Shown: positions 27,049-36,906 of the stretch, piece by piece
Numbering within the stretch: the stretch's first letter is position 1
Layout: the number at the start of each line of letters is the position of its first letter
NCBI RefSeq assembly: GCF_001447995.1
Contig: NZ_LDPE01000001.1
Span: forward strand, 1,674,001-1,738,000
Length of the DNA stretch: 64,000 nt
DNA from: Maribacter dokdonensis DSW-8
GTDB lineage: Bacteria > Bacteroidota > Bacteroidia > Flavobacteriales > Flavobacteriaceae
Reading direction: 5' to 3'
The notes under the pieces: generated by a model
Seen by the model: the letters and a program-made list of their open reading frames with translations, nothing else
Database searches by the model: none
What the model was told of the DNA's origin: nothing
Translations under genes and position numbers: made by a program

Positions 27049-27600
27049 CTAATTCTTTTTAAAAGGTAATCCTAATTCTGTTAATAATGATTTTGCTTCC
27101 TTATCCGTATTGGCAGAAGTTACAAATGTAATATCCATACCGTTAATTCTATTGATTTTATCAATATTAACTTCAGGAAATATAATTTGTTCCGTAATAC
27201 CTAAGTTGTAATTTCCACGACCATCAAAACCTGTTGCTTTAATACCTTGAAAATCTCTAACACGTGGTAAAGCAGAAGTAACCAAACGATCCAAAAATTC
27301 GTACATACGCTCACCTCTTAAGGTAACTTTTGCACCTATCGGCATACCTTTTCTTAATTTAAAGGCAGCAACATCCTTTTTAGACATTGTAGCAACAGCT
27401 TTCTGACCAGTAATCATAGTCATTTCATCTATTGCATGGTCTATAAGTTTCTTGTCAGCAACGGCAGCACCTACACCTCTACTCATTACTATCTTCTCTA
27501 ACTTAGGAACCTGCATTACATTACTGTAACCAAACTCTTCGGTAAGGGCAGCTATAATTCGCTCCTTATACTCTTTCTTTAATCTTGCAACGTATGCCAT
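27049..27600 (-). CDS. rplE: 50S ribosomal protein L5
   Basis: L5 (183 aa) binds 5S rRNA and contacts P-site tRNA. Conserved blocks are [40 protein letters not shown] and [18 protein letters not shown]. The gene starts 2 bp after rplX stops. Confidence 0.98.
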   Translation of the reverse strand: MAYVARLKKEYKERIIAALTEEFGYSNVMQVPKLEKIVMSRGVGAAVADKKLIDHAIDEMTMITGQKAVATMSKKDVAAFKLRKGMPIGAKVTLRGERMYEFLDRLVTSALPRVRDFQGIKATGFDGRGNYNLGITEQIIFPEVNIDKINRINGMDITFVTSANTDKEAKSLLTELGLPFKKN

Positions 27601-27602
27601 AA

Positions 27603-27917
27603 CTAAATTACTTCATTGGATTTTTTGGAAACCCTAACTTTTTTACCATCCCTTACTTCGTAACCTACTCTAGTTACATCTCCAGTTTTACTGTCGATTA
27701 ACCCTAAGTTAGAAATATGGATTAAAGCTTCTTTTTTTACAATACCACCTTGAGGATTCTTAGCACTAGGCTTCTCATGTTTAGATACCATATTGGCACC
27801 TTCAACGATGGCTTTATTTTTCTCAAGATCAACACGCATAACCTTACCTTCAGTCCCTTTATGGTCTCCAGCAATGATTCTTACCGTGTCTCCTGTTTTG
27901 ATTTTTAACTTTTTCAT
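27603..27917 (-). CDS. rplX: 50S ribosomal protein L24
   Basis: L24 (104 aa) is an early assembly initiator near the exit tunnel and carries a KOW motif ([20 protein letters not shown]). I chose the ATG at 27917 ([10 protein letters not shown]). The longest in-frame extension begins at a TTG at 27959, would run into rplN, and adds 14 non-homologous residues. Confidence 0.97.
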   Translation of the reverse strand: MKKLKIKTGDTVRIIAGDHKGTEGKVMRVDLEKNKAIVEGANMVSKHEKPSAKNPQGGIVKKEALIHISNLGLIDSKTGDVTRVGYEVRDGKKVRVSKKSNEVI

Positions 27918-27930
27918 CTTGTCCGTTATA

Positions 27931-28299
27931 TTATAATACCTCTGGGGCCAATGATACAATCTTCATGAACTGCTTATCCCTAAGCTCTCTTGCAACAGGT
28001 CCGAAAACACGTGTTCCTCTCATTTCTCCGGCAGGATTCAATAACACACAAGCGTTATCATCAAATCTGATATAAGACCCATCAGGTCTTCTAACCTCTT
28101 TCTTTGTACGAACTACAACAGCTGTTGACACCGCACCTTTCTTGATACCTCCATTTGGAGTTGCTTCTTTAACGGTAACAACAATTTTGTCACCTATAGA
28201 AGCATATCTTCTTTTGGTACCACCAAGAACACGAATAGTTAAAACTTCCTTTGCTCCGGTGTTATCCGCTACTTTTAGTCTAGATTCTTGCTGTAACAT
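27931..28299 (-). CDS. rplN: 50S ribosomal protein L14
   Basis: L14 (122 aa) forms an intersubunit bridge with 16S rRNA and is the RsfS/ribosome-silencing contact in other bacteria. It shows [20 protein letters not shown] and [20 protein letters not shown]...[14 protein letters not shown]. It starts 3 bp after rpsQ. Confidence 0.98.
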   Translation of the reverse strand: MLQQESRLKVADNTGAKEVLTIRVLGGTKRRYASIGDKIVVTVKEATPNGGIKKGAVSTAVVVRTKKEVRRPDGSYIRFDDNACVLLNPAGEMRGTRVFGPVARELRDKQFMKIVSLAPEVL

Positions 28300-28302
28300 A
28301 AC

Positions 28303-28560
28303 TTATTTAGCTCTTTCTAAGATTTCTACTAATCTCCAACATTTGGTTTTACTCATAGGACGAGTTTCCATGATCTTTACAGTATCACCAATGTTACAAT
28401 CGTTCTTTTCGTCATGCGCAACATACTTCTTTGTCTTCAAAACGAATTTACCGTACATAGGATGTTTTACTCTTTTCACCTCAGAAATAACTATGGATTT
28501 CTCCATCTTATTACTAGTGACAACTCCTACTCTCTCTTTTCTTAAGTTTCTTTTTTCCAT
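28303..28560 (-). CDS. rpsQ: 30S ribosomal protein S17
   Basis: S17 (85 aa) is an OB-fold protein that binds the 5' domain of 16S rRNA early in assembly. The block [20 protein letters not shown] and the following [20 protein letters not shown] are characteristic. The ATG at 28560 ([12 protein letters not shown]) is preferred to an in-frame TTG at 28572 that abuts rpmC. Confidence 0.97.
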   Translation of the reverse strand: MEKRNLRKERVGVVTSNKMEKSIVISEVKRVKHPMYGKFVLKTKKYVAHDEKNDCNIGDTVKIMETRPMSKTKCWRLVEILERAK

Positions 28561-28572
28561 AAAGCCCACCAA

Positions 28573-28764
28573 TTATTGGTTTTCCCTATTAGTTAATTCA
28601 GTTGCTATTCTTGCCACCGTTCTCCTTACTTTTCTAATCTGAAGTGGATTTTCTAACGGAGTTACAAAATGCGCAATTTTCAAATCTGAATGTTGCTTCT
28701 TGTACTCGGCCAGTTTCTCCGTAAGTCCTTCCACAGACATTTCTTTAATCTCTTGTTTTTTCAT
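28573..28764 (-). CDS. rpmC: 50S ribosomal protein L29
   Basis: L29 (63 aa) is a two-helix protein at the exit tunnel that contributes to the trigger factor and SRP docking site. It shows EIKEMSVEGLTEKLAEYKKQ and the motif NPLQIRKVRRTVARIATELT. It is complete and lies 12 bp after rplP. Confidence 0.97.
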   Translation of the reverse strand: MKKQEIKEMSVEGLTEKLAEYKKQHSDLKIAHFVTPLENPLQIRKVRRTVARIATELTNRENQ

Positions 28765-28776
28765 TATTCCTTACGT

Positions 28777-29205
28777 TTAATTTCCAGCCTCGTAATCACG
28801 AGCTACAATAAATTTAGTTTTAACAGGAAGTTTTTGAGCCGCCAATCTTAAAGCTTCTTTTGCTACTTCCATAGGAACTCCGGCCACTTCGAACATAATT
28901 CTACCTGGTTTTACCACGGCTACGAAATATTCTGGAGCACCTTTACCTTTACCCATACGTACTTCTAATGGTTTTTTGGTAATCGGCTTATCCGGAAATA
29001 TTTTAATCCACAATTGCCCTTCCCTTTTCATATATCTAGTAGCAGCAATACGTGCAGCTTCTATTTGACGTGAAGTTAAAAATGCAGCATCATCAACATT
29101 CTTTATACCGAACATACCATTTGAAAGTTGGTGTCCTCTTCCAGCAAGACCTTTCATACGGCCTTTCTGCATCTTACGGAACTTTGTTCTTTTCGGTTGT
29201 AACAT
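28777..29205 (-). CDS. rplP: 50S ribosomal protein L16
   Basis: L16 (142 aa) lies at the A-site tRNA elbow on the 50S and is needed for late assembly. Typical blocks are [40 protein letters not shown] and [20 protein letters not shown]. It follows rpsC by 20 bp. Confidence 0.98.
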   Translation of the reverse strand: MLQPKRTKFRKMQKGRMKGLAGRGHQLSNGMFGIKNVDDAAFLTSRQIEAARIAATRYMKREGQLWIKIFPDKPITKKPLEVRMGKGKGAPEYFVAVVKPGRIMFEVAGVPMEVAKEALRLAAQKLPVKTKFIVARDYEAGN

Positions 29206-29225
29206 TACTTTAGTTCTTTAAAAAA

Positions 29226-29942
29226 TTACTTTCTACGACGTTGTTTTCTTCCACCTTCTTGTTTACCACCTTTAGAAGAATCCTTTTGCATTCCAACTAA
29301 CGGAGATAATTCTCTTTTACCGTAAACCTCACCCTTCATAATCCAAACTTTAATACCAAGTTTACCATATGTTGTTTGAGCTTCCTGTAAAGCATAATCA
29401 ATATCAGCTCTAAAGGTCGATAATGGAATTCTACCATCTTTATATGATTCAGAACGTGCCATTTCAGCACCGTTTAATCTACCTGAGATCTGAATCTTAA
29501 TACCTTCGGCATTCATACGCATTGCTGCAGCGATTGCCATCTTTATCGCTCTTCTAAAAGAAATTCTACTTTCTATTTGACGAGCTACACTTGCTGCAAC
29601 TAAATTAGCATCAAGTTCTGGTCTTTTTATTTCAAAAATGTTGATTTGAACCTCCTTATTGGTGATTTTTTTCAACTCTTCTTTTAACTTATCAACTTCT
29701 TGACCACCTTTACCAATTATGATACCAGGTCTTGCAGTTGTTACTGTTACAGTTATAAGTTTTAAGGTACGTTCAATTATAACTCTTGAAACACTAGCTT
29801 TAGAAAGTCTCGCATGAATATACTTACGTATTTTATCATCCTCAGCCAATTTATCTCCGTAATCGTTTCCACCGTACCAGTTAGACTCCCAACCTCTGAT
29901 GATTCCTAGACGATTTCCTATTGGATTTGTTTTCTGTCCCAT
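29226..29942 (-). CDS. rpsC: 30S ribosomal protein S3
   Basis: S3 (238 aa) lies at the mRNA entry channel of the 30S head. A KH type II domain covers residues about 40-110 ([20 protein letters not shown], GxxG loop GKGG), and the C-terminal domain includes [20 protein letters not shown]. The tail is basic and Gly/Lys-rich ([17 protein letters not shown]). It starts 1 bp after rplV stops. Confidence 0.98.
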   Translation of the reverse strand: MGQKTNPIGNRLGIIRGWESNWYGGNDYGDKLAEDDKIRKYIHARLSKASVSRVIIERTLKLITVTVTTARPGIIIGKGGQEVDKLKEELKKITNKEVQINIFEIKRPELDANLVAASVARQIESRISFRRAIKMAIAAAMRMNAEGIKIQISGRLNGAEMARSESYKDGRIPLSTFRADIDYALQEAQTTYGKLGIKVWIMKGEVYGKRELSPLVGMQKDSSKGGKQEGGRKQRRRK

Positions 29943-29943
29943 T

Positions 29944-30351
29944 CTAGTTTTCTGTTATATTTTTTGACCCCAAAACCAATGTAACATGGTTTGAACGTTT
30001 TCTAATTCTATGCGCTCTACCTTGTGGAGCAGGACGCAATCTCTTAAGCATAGCACCACTATCAACTCTAATCTCAGCAACTACCAAATCAGCATCCTCT
30101 AAATTTGCATCTTCGTTTTTTGCTTGCCAATTAGCCAAAGCAGAAAGTAATAATTTCTCTAACTTTCTTGAAGCTTCTTTTGGATTGAATCTTAATATAG
30201 CTAATGCCTGCTCTACCTTTACACCACGAATTAAATCAGCAACTAAGCGCATTTTTCTAGGTGAAGTAGGACAATTGTTCAACTTAGCGAAAGCTACTTT
30301 TTTCTTCTCGGCCTTAATTCTTTCGGCCATCTGTTTTTTACGAACTCCCAT
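29944..30351 (-). CDS. rplV: 50S ribosomal protein L22
   Basis: L22 (135 aa) lines the exit tunnel with its extended beta hairpin. The family blocks are [20 protein letters not shown] and [15 protein letters not shown]. The hairpin segment [20 protein letters not shown], the region where macrolide-resistance changes arise in other species, looks unaltered. Confidence 0.98.
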   Translation of the reverse strand: MGVRKKQMAERIKAEKKKVAFAKLNNCPTSPRKMRLVADLIRGVKVEQALAILRFNPKEASRKLEKLLLSALANWQAKNEDANLEDADLVVAEIRVDSGAMLKRLRPAPQGRAHRIRKRSNHVTLVLGSKNITEN

Positions 30352-30354
30352 AGC

Positions 30355-30633
30355 TTACTTTTTTCCTTTGTTTTTTGCACCAGCATGACCTCTAAAAGAT
30401 CTAGTTGGCGAAAATTCCCCAAGTTTATGTCCTACCATGTTTTCTGTTACAAAAACAGGTACAAATTGTTTTCCATTATGAACCGCTATAGTCATTCCAA
30501 CAAAATCAGGAGTAATCATAGAAGCTCTTGACCAAGTTTTTATTACCGATTTCTTACCGGATGATACACTTTGCTGGATTTTCTTCTCCAAGCTATAATG
30601 TACGTATGGTCCTTTTTTTAGTGAACGTGCCAT
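30355..30633 (-). CDS. rpsS: 30S ribosomal protein S19
   Basis: S19 (92 aa) forms a complex with S13 in the 30S head and contacts tRNA. Recognised by [40 protein letters not shown] and [19 protein letters not shown]. It starts 14 bp after rplB stops. Confidence 0.98.
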   Translation of the reverse strand: MARSLKKGPYVHYSLEKKIQQSVSSGKKSVIKTWSRASMITPDFVGMTIAVHNGKQFVPVFVTENMVGHKLGEFSPTRSFRGHAGAKNKGKK

Positions 30634-30647
30634 TTCTTTCTACTTTT

Positions 30648-31472
30648 TTATTTCTTTCTACGTTCTATTATATACTTATTGGTGCTCTTGGTCTTCGTAC
30701 GAGTTCTGAAACCTTTAGCAGGTATTCCGTTTCTCGATCTTGGATGACCACCTGAAGCCCTACCTTCACCACCACCCATTGGATGATCAACAGGGTTCAT
30801 AGCTACTGGTCTTGTTCTTGGCCTTCTACCCAACCATCTACTTCTACCTGCTTTACCAGATACCAGTAATTGATGATCAGAGTTTGAAATAGCCCCAATG
30901 GTCGCAACACAACCAGAAAGAATTAATCTTGTTTCACCAGATGGCATTTTTACAGTAACAAACTTACCATCCTTTGCCATTAATTGAGCAAAAGTACCAG
31001 CACTACGCGCCATAACAGCACCTTGACCAGGTCTTAACTCAATACATGAAATTATAGTTCCCAAAGGAATCTCGCTTAATGGAAGAGCATTTCCGATCTC
31101 AGGAGCTACAGTAGCACCCGCAGAAACCTGCTGACCTACTTGTAAACCATTTTGAGCGATAACATAACGCTTTTCTCCATCTGCATATTCCAAAAGAGCA
31201 ATAAATGCAGTTCTGTTTGGATCGTACTCAATAGTTTTAACAGTGGCAGCAACATCCTGCTTATCTCTCTTAAAATCTATTACACGATACCTTCTTTTAT
31301 GACCGCCACCTTTTTGGCGCATGGTCATTTTTCCTTGACTGTTTCTACCTCCGGACTTTTTTAACGGAGCAAGCAAGCTTTTTTCCGGCTTATCAGCAGT
31401 AATGGCGTCAAATCCGTTTACTACTCTAAAACGCTGCCCTGGAGTGATTGGTTTTAATTTTCTAACTGACAT
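30648..31472 (-). CDS. rplB: 50S ribosomal protein L2
   Basis: L2 (274 aa) is one of the most conserved 50S proteins, needed for subunit association and peptidyl transferase activity. The KOW-like core and the C-terminal [20 protein letters not shown] carry the conserved histidine implicated near the catalytic centre. Length is normal. Confidence 0.99.
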   Translation of the reverse strand: MSVRKLKPITPGQRFRVVNGFDAITADKPEKSLLAPLKKSGGRNSQGKMTMRQKGGGHKRRYRVIDFKRDKQDVAATVKTIEYDPNRTAFIALLEYADGEKRYVIAQNGLQVGQQVSAGATVAPEIGNALPLSEIPLGTIISCIELRPGQGAVMARSAGTFAQLMAKDGKFVTVKMPSGETRLILSGCVATIGAISNSDHQLLVSGKAGRSRWLGRRPRTRPVAMNPVDHPMGGGEGRASGGHPRSRNGIPAKGFRTRTKTKSTNKYIIERRKK

Positions 31473-31481
31473 TTCTTGTCT

Positions 31482-31772
31482 TTATAGATTACTGTAAAAA
31501 TCGATAATATCACCTTCTACAACATCAACGATCGCTTTTTTAATTGCATTCGTCTTACCATGTTGCACACCAGTTTTTGTATATCTGGATTTTCTTGAAG
31601 GACCGTAATTCATAGTACGAACCTTCTTCACAGAAACACCATAAGTAGCTTCAACCGCATCTTTAATCTGCAATTTGTTAGCCTTAGGGTCAACTACGAA
31701 TCCATAACGGTTGTTCAACTCGCTATCAGCAGTCATTTTTTCCGTTATAATTGGTTTTATCAACACACTCAT
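31482..31772 (-). CDS. rplW: 50S ribosomal protein L23
   Basis: L23 (96 aa) sits at the exit tunnel and is the main docking site for trigger factor and SRP. It shows IKPIITEKMTADSELNNRYG, FVVDPKANKLQIKDAVEATY and the loop YGPSRKSRYTKTG. It starts 4 bp after rplD stops. Confidence 0.97.
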   Translation of the reverse strand: MSVLIKPIITEKMTADSELNNRYGFVVDPKANKLQIKDAVEATYGVSVKKVRTMNYGPSRKSRYTKTGVQHGKTNAIKKAIVDVVEGDIIDFYSNL

Positions 31773-31776
31773 GATA

Positions 31777-32409
31777 TTATTGTTTATTTAAATTCGATTC
31801 AATTCCCTCTAAAGAGCTCTCTAACAATACCACACTATTAGCGTGAAGAATTTTGTAAGTACTTAATTCTGAGTTAGTTATAACTTCCGACCCTTTAAAA
31901 TTACGCGAAGACAAATATACACCTTTATTTGAATCACCCAACACTATTAAAGACTTTTTATTCTCAAGACCTAAGGTCTTTAAAACACCAACAAAATCTT
32001 TAGTTTTTGGAGTATCAAAATCGAAGTCTTCGACTACTAAAATTGCATTTTCTTTAGACTTTAAAGTCAATGCAGATTTTCTTGCCAAACGCTTTAAGTT
32101 TTTATTCAACTTTTGGCTATAATCCTTAGGTCTAGGACCAAATATTCTACCACCACCTCTAAATACCGGCGATTTAATACTACCTGCTCTTGCAGTACCT
32201 GTACCTTTTTGTTTTTTAATCTTTCTTGTACTACCAGCTATCTCTGCTCTTTCCTTAGCTTTATGCGTACCTTGTCTTTGATGTGCCAAATACTGCTTAA
32301 CATCAAGGTATACTGCATGCTCGTTAGGCTCTATAGCGAAAACATCATCAGAAAGGTTTGCCTTTCTACCTGTGTCTTTTCCTTTAATATCTAAAACTGC
32401 TACTTTCAT
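31777..32409 (-). CDS. rplD: 50S ribosomal protein L4
   Basis: L4 (210 aa) reaches into the exit tunnel with a long basic loop (residues about 45-100: [35 protein letters not shown]). In E. coli it also represses the S10 operon by attenuation and translational control. A terminator-like hairpin lies upstream of the rplC-rplD pair here, so similar autoregulation is plausible. Confidence 0.98.
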   Translation of the reverse strand: MKVAVLDIKGKDTGRKANLSDDVFAIEPNEHAVYLDVKQYLAHQRQGTHKAKERAEIAGSTRKIKKQKGTGTARAGSIKSPVFRGGGRIFGPRPKDYSQKLNKNLKRLARKSALTLKSKENAILVVEDFDFDTPKTKDFVGVLKTLGLENKKSLIVLGDSNKGVYLSSRNFKGSEVITNSELSTYKILHANSVVLLESSLEGIESNLNKQ

Positions 32410-32414
32410 TACAT

Positions 32415-33032
32415 CTACCTTTGTATAGTTACATAAGCATTCTTATGGCCCGGAACACAACCTTTAACTACTAAAAGATTCTTTTCTGGAACTACTTTTA
32501 AAACTCTAAGGTTTTGAACCGTAACACGATCCGTACCCATTCTACCGGCCATTTTCATACCCTTGAATACTCTTGCGGGATATGATGCAGCACCAATAGA
32601 ACCTGGAGCTCTAAGTCTGTTATGCTGACCGTGCGTTGCTTGACCAACACCACCAAAACCGTGACGTTTTACAACACCCTGAAAACCCTTACCTTTAGAT
32701 GTACCTATAACATCTACGAACTGTCCTTCAGCAAAAACATCAACACCAACGGTGTCACCTAATTTAAAATCACCTTCAAAATCTTGAAACTCAACGACTT
32801 TTTTCTTAGGAGAAGCACCTGCTTTTTTAAAATGGCCTAATTCAGCCTTATTAGCACGATTTTCTGCCTTGTCATCGAAACCAAGTTGAAGGGCACTATA
32901 CCCGTCTACCTCTTCGGTTCTGACTTGGGTAACTACACATGGTCCAGCCTCAATAACGGTACAAGGAATGTTCTTTCCGTTCTCGTCAAAAATACTAGTC
33001 ATGCCTACTTTCTTTCCTATTAACCCAGACAT
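32415..33032 (-). CDS. rplC: 50S ribosomal protein L3
   Basis: L3 (205 aa) binds near the 3' end of 23S rRNA and reaches to the peptidyl transferase centre. It shows [20 protein letters not shown], the loop [20 protein letters not shown] (with the glutamine methylated in E. coli) and [21 protein letters not shown] 145-nt gap separates it from rpsJ, the widest in the superoperon. Confidence 0.98.
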   Translation of the reverse strand: MSGLIGKKVGMTSIFDENGKNIPCTVIEAGPCVVTQVRTEEVDGYSALQLGFDDKAENRANKAELGHFKKAGASPKKKVVEFQDFEGDFKLGDTVGVDVFAEGQFVDVIGTSKGKGFQGVVKRHGFGGVGQATHGQHNRLRAPGSIGAASYPARVFKGMKMAGRMGTDRVTVQNLRVLKVVPEKNLLVVKGCVPGHKNAYVTIQR

Positions 33033-33070
33033 ACTTATTTATATTAATTATTACTTATTAAATTCTTTTC

Positions 33071-33100
33071 AAAAAAATAGGGTCAAAATAATTTAACCCT
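33071..33100 (-). terminator. Terminator-like hairpin between rpsJ and rplC (possible attenuator)
   Basis: On the minus strand AGGGTTAA (complement of 33093-33100) pairs with TTGACCCT (complement of 33079-33086), an 8-bp stem with one G-U pair and a 6-nt loop, followed by A and seven T residues. Placed inside an essential operon, it is more likely a regulated attenuator than a full stop. It may also end some transcripts after rpsJ. Confidence 0.6.
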
Positions 33101-33175
33101 AAATTATTTTTATCCGTTTTTCCCTCGCACGCAGCTTAGGACATGTAGCCCAACTCTATAAAAGAGATGGACGGT
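33101..33175 (-). promoter_or_regulatory. Structured leader upstream of the rplC attenuator
   Basis: The RNA from 33175 down to 33101 has a strong first hairpin: CCA-U-CUCU, a 5-nt loop, AGAG-U-UGG (complement of 33150-33170). CCGU near 33174 and ACGG near 33114 could close a larger domain. GC content is higher than in the surrounding spacer. This is a candidate ribosomal-protein-binding leader controlling rplC-rplD and downstream genes. Confidence 0.4.
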
Positions 33176-33177
33176 GA

Positions 33178-33483
33178 TTATACCTTAATCTCAACCTCAA
33201 CACCACTTGGAAGCTCTAACTTCATAAGTGCATCAATAGTCTTAGATGAAGAGCTATAAATATCCAACAATCTCTTGTAAGAACTTAATTGGAATTGCTC
33301 TCTAGATTTTTTGTTCACGTGAGGTGAACGTAAAACCGTAAATATCTTTTTATGCGTTGGTAAAGGAATTGGTCCTGTTACAACAGCACCGGTAGTCTTT
33401 ACCGTTTTTACAATCTTCTCAGCAGATTTGTCCACCAAATTATGATCGTAAGATTTTAGTTTTATTCTAATTTTCTGACTCAT
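33178..33483 (-). CDS. rpsJ: 30S ribosomal protein S10
   Basis: S10 (101 aa) sits in the 30S head and, as NusE, also takes part in transcription antitermination. It shows [40 protein letters not shown] and the C-terminal [16 protein letters not shown]. It follows fusA by 9 bp; no tuf gene intervenes. Confidence 0.98.
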   Translation of the reverse strand: MSQKIRIKLKSYDHNLVDKSAEKIVKTVKTTGAVVTGPIPLPTHKKIFTVLRSPHVNKKSREQFQLSSYKRLLDIYSSSSKTIDALMKLELPSGVEVEIKV

Positions 33484-33492
33484 GTCCTAAAT

Positions 33493-35625
33493 TTATGCTG
33501 TTATACCTTTTGCTGCTTTAATAACTTCCTCCGAGATATTAGAAGGAGTTTCCGCATAATGTGAAAATTCCATTGTTGAAGTTGCACGACCTGAAGATAA
33601 AGTTCTCAATGAAGTAACATAACCGAACATTTCAGATAAAGGAACAGTTCCTTTAACCACTTTTGCTCCAGCTCTATCACTCATATCGCCAATAGTACCT
33701 CTACGTCTATTCAAATCTCCAACGATATCACCCATATTTTCTTCAGGAGTAATAACTTCCAATTTCATTATAGGCTCCATAATTACAGCACCGGCAGCTT
33801 TACCAGCAGCTTTGTAACCCATTTTAGCAGCCAATTCAAACGAAAGTGCATCTGAATCCACAGGGTGGAAAGAACCATCCTTAAGTACAACTTTCATTGA
33901 ATCCATTTCATATCCAGCTAAAGGACCATTTTGCATAGCAATCTGGAAACCTTTCTCTACAGATGGTATGAATTCTTTAGGAATACGACCACCTTTAATT
34001 TCATCAACAAACTGTAAACCATCACCTTCGAAATCATCATCAGCAGGTCCCATTTCAAATACAATATCACCAAACTTACCACGACCACCAGATTGCTTTT
34101 TATAAGTTTCTCTATGTGCAGCGGTTTTTGTTAACGCTTCTTTATATTCAACTTGAGGCTCACCTTGACTAACCTCTACCTTAAACTCTCTTCTTAAACG
34201 GTCAACAATAATATCCAAGTGAAGCTCACCCATACCAGATATAATAGTTTGACCTGAAGCTTCGTCCGTCTTAACCTGGAAAGTTGGATCCTCTTCAGCC
34301 AATTTAGCCAAAGCCATGCCTAACTTATCAACATCCGCCTTAGTTTTAGGCTCCACAGCAATACCGATTACAGGCTCTGGGAAGTCCATACTCTCCAAAA
34401 CAATAGGATGCTTCTCATCTGACATTGTATCACCGGTTTTAATATCCTTAAAACCTACAGCCGCTCCAATATCTCCCGCTTCGATAAAATCGATAGCATT
34501 TTGCTTATTGGAATGCATCTGGTAAATACGAGAGATACGCTCTTTCTTACCTGATCTATTATTCAATATATACGAACCAGCATCTAGACGACCTGAATAT
34601 GTTCTAAAAAACGCCAATCTACCCACAAAAGGATCGGTAGCAATTTTAAATGCAAGTGCAGAAAAAGGCTCCTTTACACTTGGCTTACGCTTTTCAACAA
34701 CCCCAGTATCCGGATTAGTACCAGCAATATCATCCTTATCTACAGGAGAAGGCAAATATCTACATACCGCATCCAACAAAAACTGAACACCTTTATTCTT
34801 AAATGAAGAACCACAGATCATAGGTATAATTGCACGATCCATAACAGCAGCTCTTAAAGCAGCATGTACTTCTTCTTCAGTAATAGAATCTTCATCCTCG
34901 AAGAATTTCTCCATTAACTCCTCATCATACTCAGCAACAGCTTCAATCAAGGCAGCTCTATACTCCTTAACCTCTGCTTTCATATCTTCAGGAATATCAA
35001 TAACATCGAAAGTAGAACCAAAGTTGTCATCATGCCAAACAATAGCCCTATTCTTTGCTAAATCTACAATTCCTTTAAAATCAGCCTCTTCTCCAATTGG
35101 CAAAACAATAGGAACTGCATTTGAACCCAACATTTCCTTAACTTGCTTACAAACCATAAGGAAGTTAGAACCCTGACGGTCCATTTTGTTTACAAAACCA
35201 ATTCTTGGAACTTTGTAATTATCTGCCAATCTCCAGTTAGTCTCTGATTGAGGCTCAACACCATCAACAGCACTAAAAAGGAAAACCAAACCATCCAACA
35301 CACGTAAAGAACGATTTACCTCAACGGTAAAATCAACGTGTCCTGGAGTATCAATAATATTAAAGTGATAATCTTTGGTATCAGCCAATTCCTTGGCATT
35401 TTCCAATGGAAACTTCCATGTACAGGTTGTTGCAGCAGAAGTAATTGTAATACCTCTTTCTTGTTCCTGCTCCATCCAGTCCATAGTTGCAGCACCATCA
35501 TGTACCTCACCTATCTTATGACTAACACCCGTATAAAAAAGAATACGTTCTGTAGTAGTAGTTTTTCCAGCATCAATATGAGCTGCAATACCAATATTTC
35601 TTGTAAATTTTAAATCTCTTGCCAT
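33493..35625 (-). CDS. fusA: Elongation factor G
   Basis: EF-G (710 aa) drives GTP-dependent ribosomal translocation. G motifs are [14 protein letters not shown] (G1), [11 protein letters not shown] (G2), DTPGHVDF (G3) and NKMDRQG (G4). Domains II to V follow, including the domain IV loop region ([16 protein letters not shown]) and [20 protein letters not shown]. It lies between rpsG (6 bp) and rpsJ. The length fits the canonical cellular form; a mitochondrial-like or FusB variant is not suggested. Confidence 0.99.
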   Translation of the reverse strand: MARDLKFTRNIGIAAHIDAGKTTTTERILFYTGVSHKIGEVHDGAATMDWMEQEQERGITITSAATTCTWKFPLENAKELADTKDYHFNIIDTPGHVDFTVEVNRSLRVLDGLVFLFSAVDGVEPQSETNWRLADNYKVPRIGFVNKMDRQGSNFLMVCKQVKEMLGSNAVPIVLPIGEEADFKGIVDLAKNRAIVWHDDNFGSTFDVIDIPEDMKAEVKEYRAALIEAVAEYDEELMEKFFEDEDSITEEEVHAALRAAVMDRAIIPMICGSSFKNKGVQFLLDAVCRYLPSPVDKDDIAGTNPDTGVVEKRKPSVKEPFSALAFKIATDPFVGRLAFFRTYSGRLDAGSYILNNRSGKKERISRIYQMHSNKQNAIDFIEAGDIGAAVGFKDIKTGDTMSDEKHPIVLESMDFPEPVIGIAVEPKTKADVDKLGMALAKLAEEDPTFQVKTDEASGQTIISGMGELHLDIIVDRLRREFKVEVSQGEPQVEYKEALTKTAAHRETYKKQSGGRGKFGDIVFEMGPADDDFEGDGLQFVDEIKGGRIPKEFIPSVEKGFQIAMQNGPLAGYEMDSMKVVLKDGSFHPVDSDALSFELAAKMGYKAAGKAAGAVIMEPIMKLEVITPEENMGDIVGDLNRRRGTIGDMSDRAGAKVVKGTVPLSEMFGYVTSLRTLSSGRATSTMEFSHYAETPSNISEEVIKAAKGITA

Positions 35626-35631
35626 GTCTAT

Positions 35632-36108
35632 TTAGAATCTAAAGTGCGAAAATGCTTTGTTTGCCTCAGCCATCTTGTGCGTATCGACTCTTTTCTTAAC
35701 AGCAGCACCTTCTTCTTTTGCCGCCGCTAAAATTTCTCCAGCTAGCTTTTGCGCCATACCTTTCTCATTACGCTTTCTTGCATAACTAATCAACCATTTC
35801 ATAGCAGTTGATATCTTACGGTCCGGTCTAATCTGCATTGGAATTTGAAATGTTGCACCACCAACTCTTCTACTTCTCACCTCAACATGGGGCATAACAT
35901 TACTTAATGCATCCTTCCAAAGCTCTAAAGCTGTTTTTTCTTCATCGGTCTTTTTAGCATCTACGATATCTATTGCATCGTAAAAAACACCAAAAGCAAC
36001 TGATTTCTTACCATCCCACATCATCATATTGACGAAACGCGTCACCAACTGATCATTAAATCTTGGATCTGGTAAAAGTGGTCTTTTCTTTGCCTGTCTT
36101 TTTCTCAT
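35632..36108 (-). CDS. rpsG: 30S ribosomal protein S7
   Basis: S7 (158 aa) is the primary organiser of the 30S head and contacts E-site tRNA. It shows [40 protein letters not shown] and the C-terminal [17 protein letters not shown]. It starts 23 bp after rpsL stops. Confidence 0.98.
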   Translation of the reverse strand: MRKRQAKKRPLLPDPRFNDQLVTRFVNMMMWDGKKSVAFGVFYDAIDIVDAKKTDEEKTALELWKDALSNVMPHVEVRSRRVGGATFQIPMQIRPDRKISTAMKWLISYARKRNEKGMAQKLAGEILAAAKEEGAAVKKRVDTHKMAEANKAFSHFRF

Positions 36109-36131
36109 TACTTCGTTTTAAACAAGTTTAA

Positions 36132-36506
36132 TTACTTCTTAGGGCGTTTTGCACCATATTTAGATCTACGTTGTGTTCTACCGGCCACACCTGCTGTGTC
36201 CAATGCACCACGTACAATATGATACCTAACTCCTGGTAAATCCTTAACTCTTCCGCCTCTTACTAATACTATCGAGTGCTCTTGCAAATTGTGACCCTCA
36301 CCAGGTATGTAAGCATTTACTTCCTTACCATTGGTCAACCTAACCCTTGCTACTTTTCTCATAGCTGAATTTGGTTTCTTTGGCGTGGTAGTATAAACAC
36401 GCGTACAAACACCTCTTCTCTGAGGACACGAATCCAAAGCAGCCGATTTACTCTTCTTAGTAATCGTCTCTCTTCCTATTCGTACTAATTGTGATATTGT
36501 TGGCAT
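36132..36506 (-). CDS. rpsL: 30S ribosomal protein S12
   Basis: S12 (124 aa) lies at the decoding centre. The start is the ATG at 36506 ([20 protein letters not shown]); a longer in-frame reading from 36551 crosses the promoter and is rejected. [16 protein letters not shown] and the later [15 protein letters not shown] region carry the wild-type lysines where streptomycin-resistance changes occur. It is the first gene of the superoperon and has a perfect promoter match 43 bp upstream. Confidence 0.98.
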   Translation of the reverse strand: MPTISQLVRIGRETITKKSKSAALDSCPQRRGVCTRVYTTTPKKPNSAMRKVARVRLTNGKEVNAYIPGEGHNLQEHSIVLVRGGRVKDLPGVRYHIVRGALDTAGVAGRTQRRSKYGAKRPKK

Positions 36507-36548
36507 ACTATAATAATATATAAAAATTACCCCTACTTTAAGGGTCGG

Positions 36549-36579
36549 CAAATGTAGTCATATTTCGGTAAAATTCAAA
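36549..36579 (-). promoter_or_regulatory. rpsL superoperon promoter (perfect Bacteroidetes consensus)
   Basis: On the minus strand TTTG (complement of 36576-36579), a 19-nt spacer and TACATTTG (complement of 36549-36556) match the Bacteroidetes sigma-A consensus TTTG-N19-TAnnTTTG exactly. The predicted leader before the rpsL ATG is roughly 36 nt. Confidence 0.8.
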
Positions 36580-36906
36580 TCATTATGAATTTATTTTTAT
36601 TTTTTTTCAATTCAACAGAAATCAACACAAAATTCATTGGTTAAAACTGTCTTAATATTTTAAAAACTTCAAGTAAAAACCCATACAATTTTCACTTTAA
36701 ATTAAATGCAGGTTTTTTAGACTTTTTCTGAAGAATTATGAATATGATAAAAAAAACGGTGTTGAATTATATAACTTTAAATATGGATCGTGTTTAATAT
36801 GTAACTCCGAATTTTATAACAAGTTCTTAAAGTTTTATTAAAATTATCTTGCATTATTAACACATTATTGTGAAGTTTGTCGCTAGCTAATTCAAATAAT
36901 TTAAAA
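36580..36906. other. AT-rich intergenic region upstream of the SusC gene
   Basis: About 330 bp of very AT-rich DNA lies between the rpsL promoter and the SusC start, with no ORF I can support. A TTG at about 36850 followed after 20 nt by GAAGTTTG (36872-36879 area) is a weak promoter candidate for susC. No tRNA or strong hairpin is visible. Confidence 0.5.

Noticed and set aside
27918..27959. N-terminal extension of L24 overlapping rplN
   Set aside because: It needs a TTG start and overlaps the L14 gene; the ATG at 27917 gives the normal L24 start.
28142..28642. 166-aa open frame on the plus strand across rplN, rpsQ and rpmC
   Set aside because: It is antisense to three conserved ribosomal genes and its hydrophobic composition is that of a shadow frame.
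19395..36506. Frameshift or pseudogene in the ribosomal operon
   Set aside because: All 32 genes have intact frames and expected lengths; small ones (rpmJ, rpmD) are complete when read directly.
36507..36551. N-terminal extension of S12 (starts [10 protein letters not shown])
   Set aside because: The extension runs from a position next to the rpsL promoter and adds 15 residues absent from S12; the ATG at 36506 gives the standard N-terminus.
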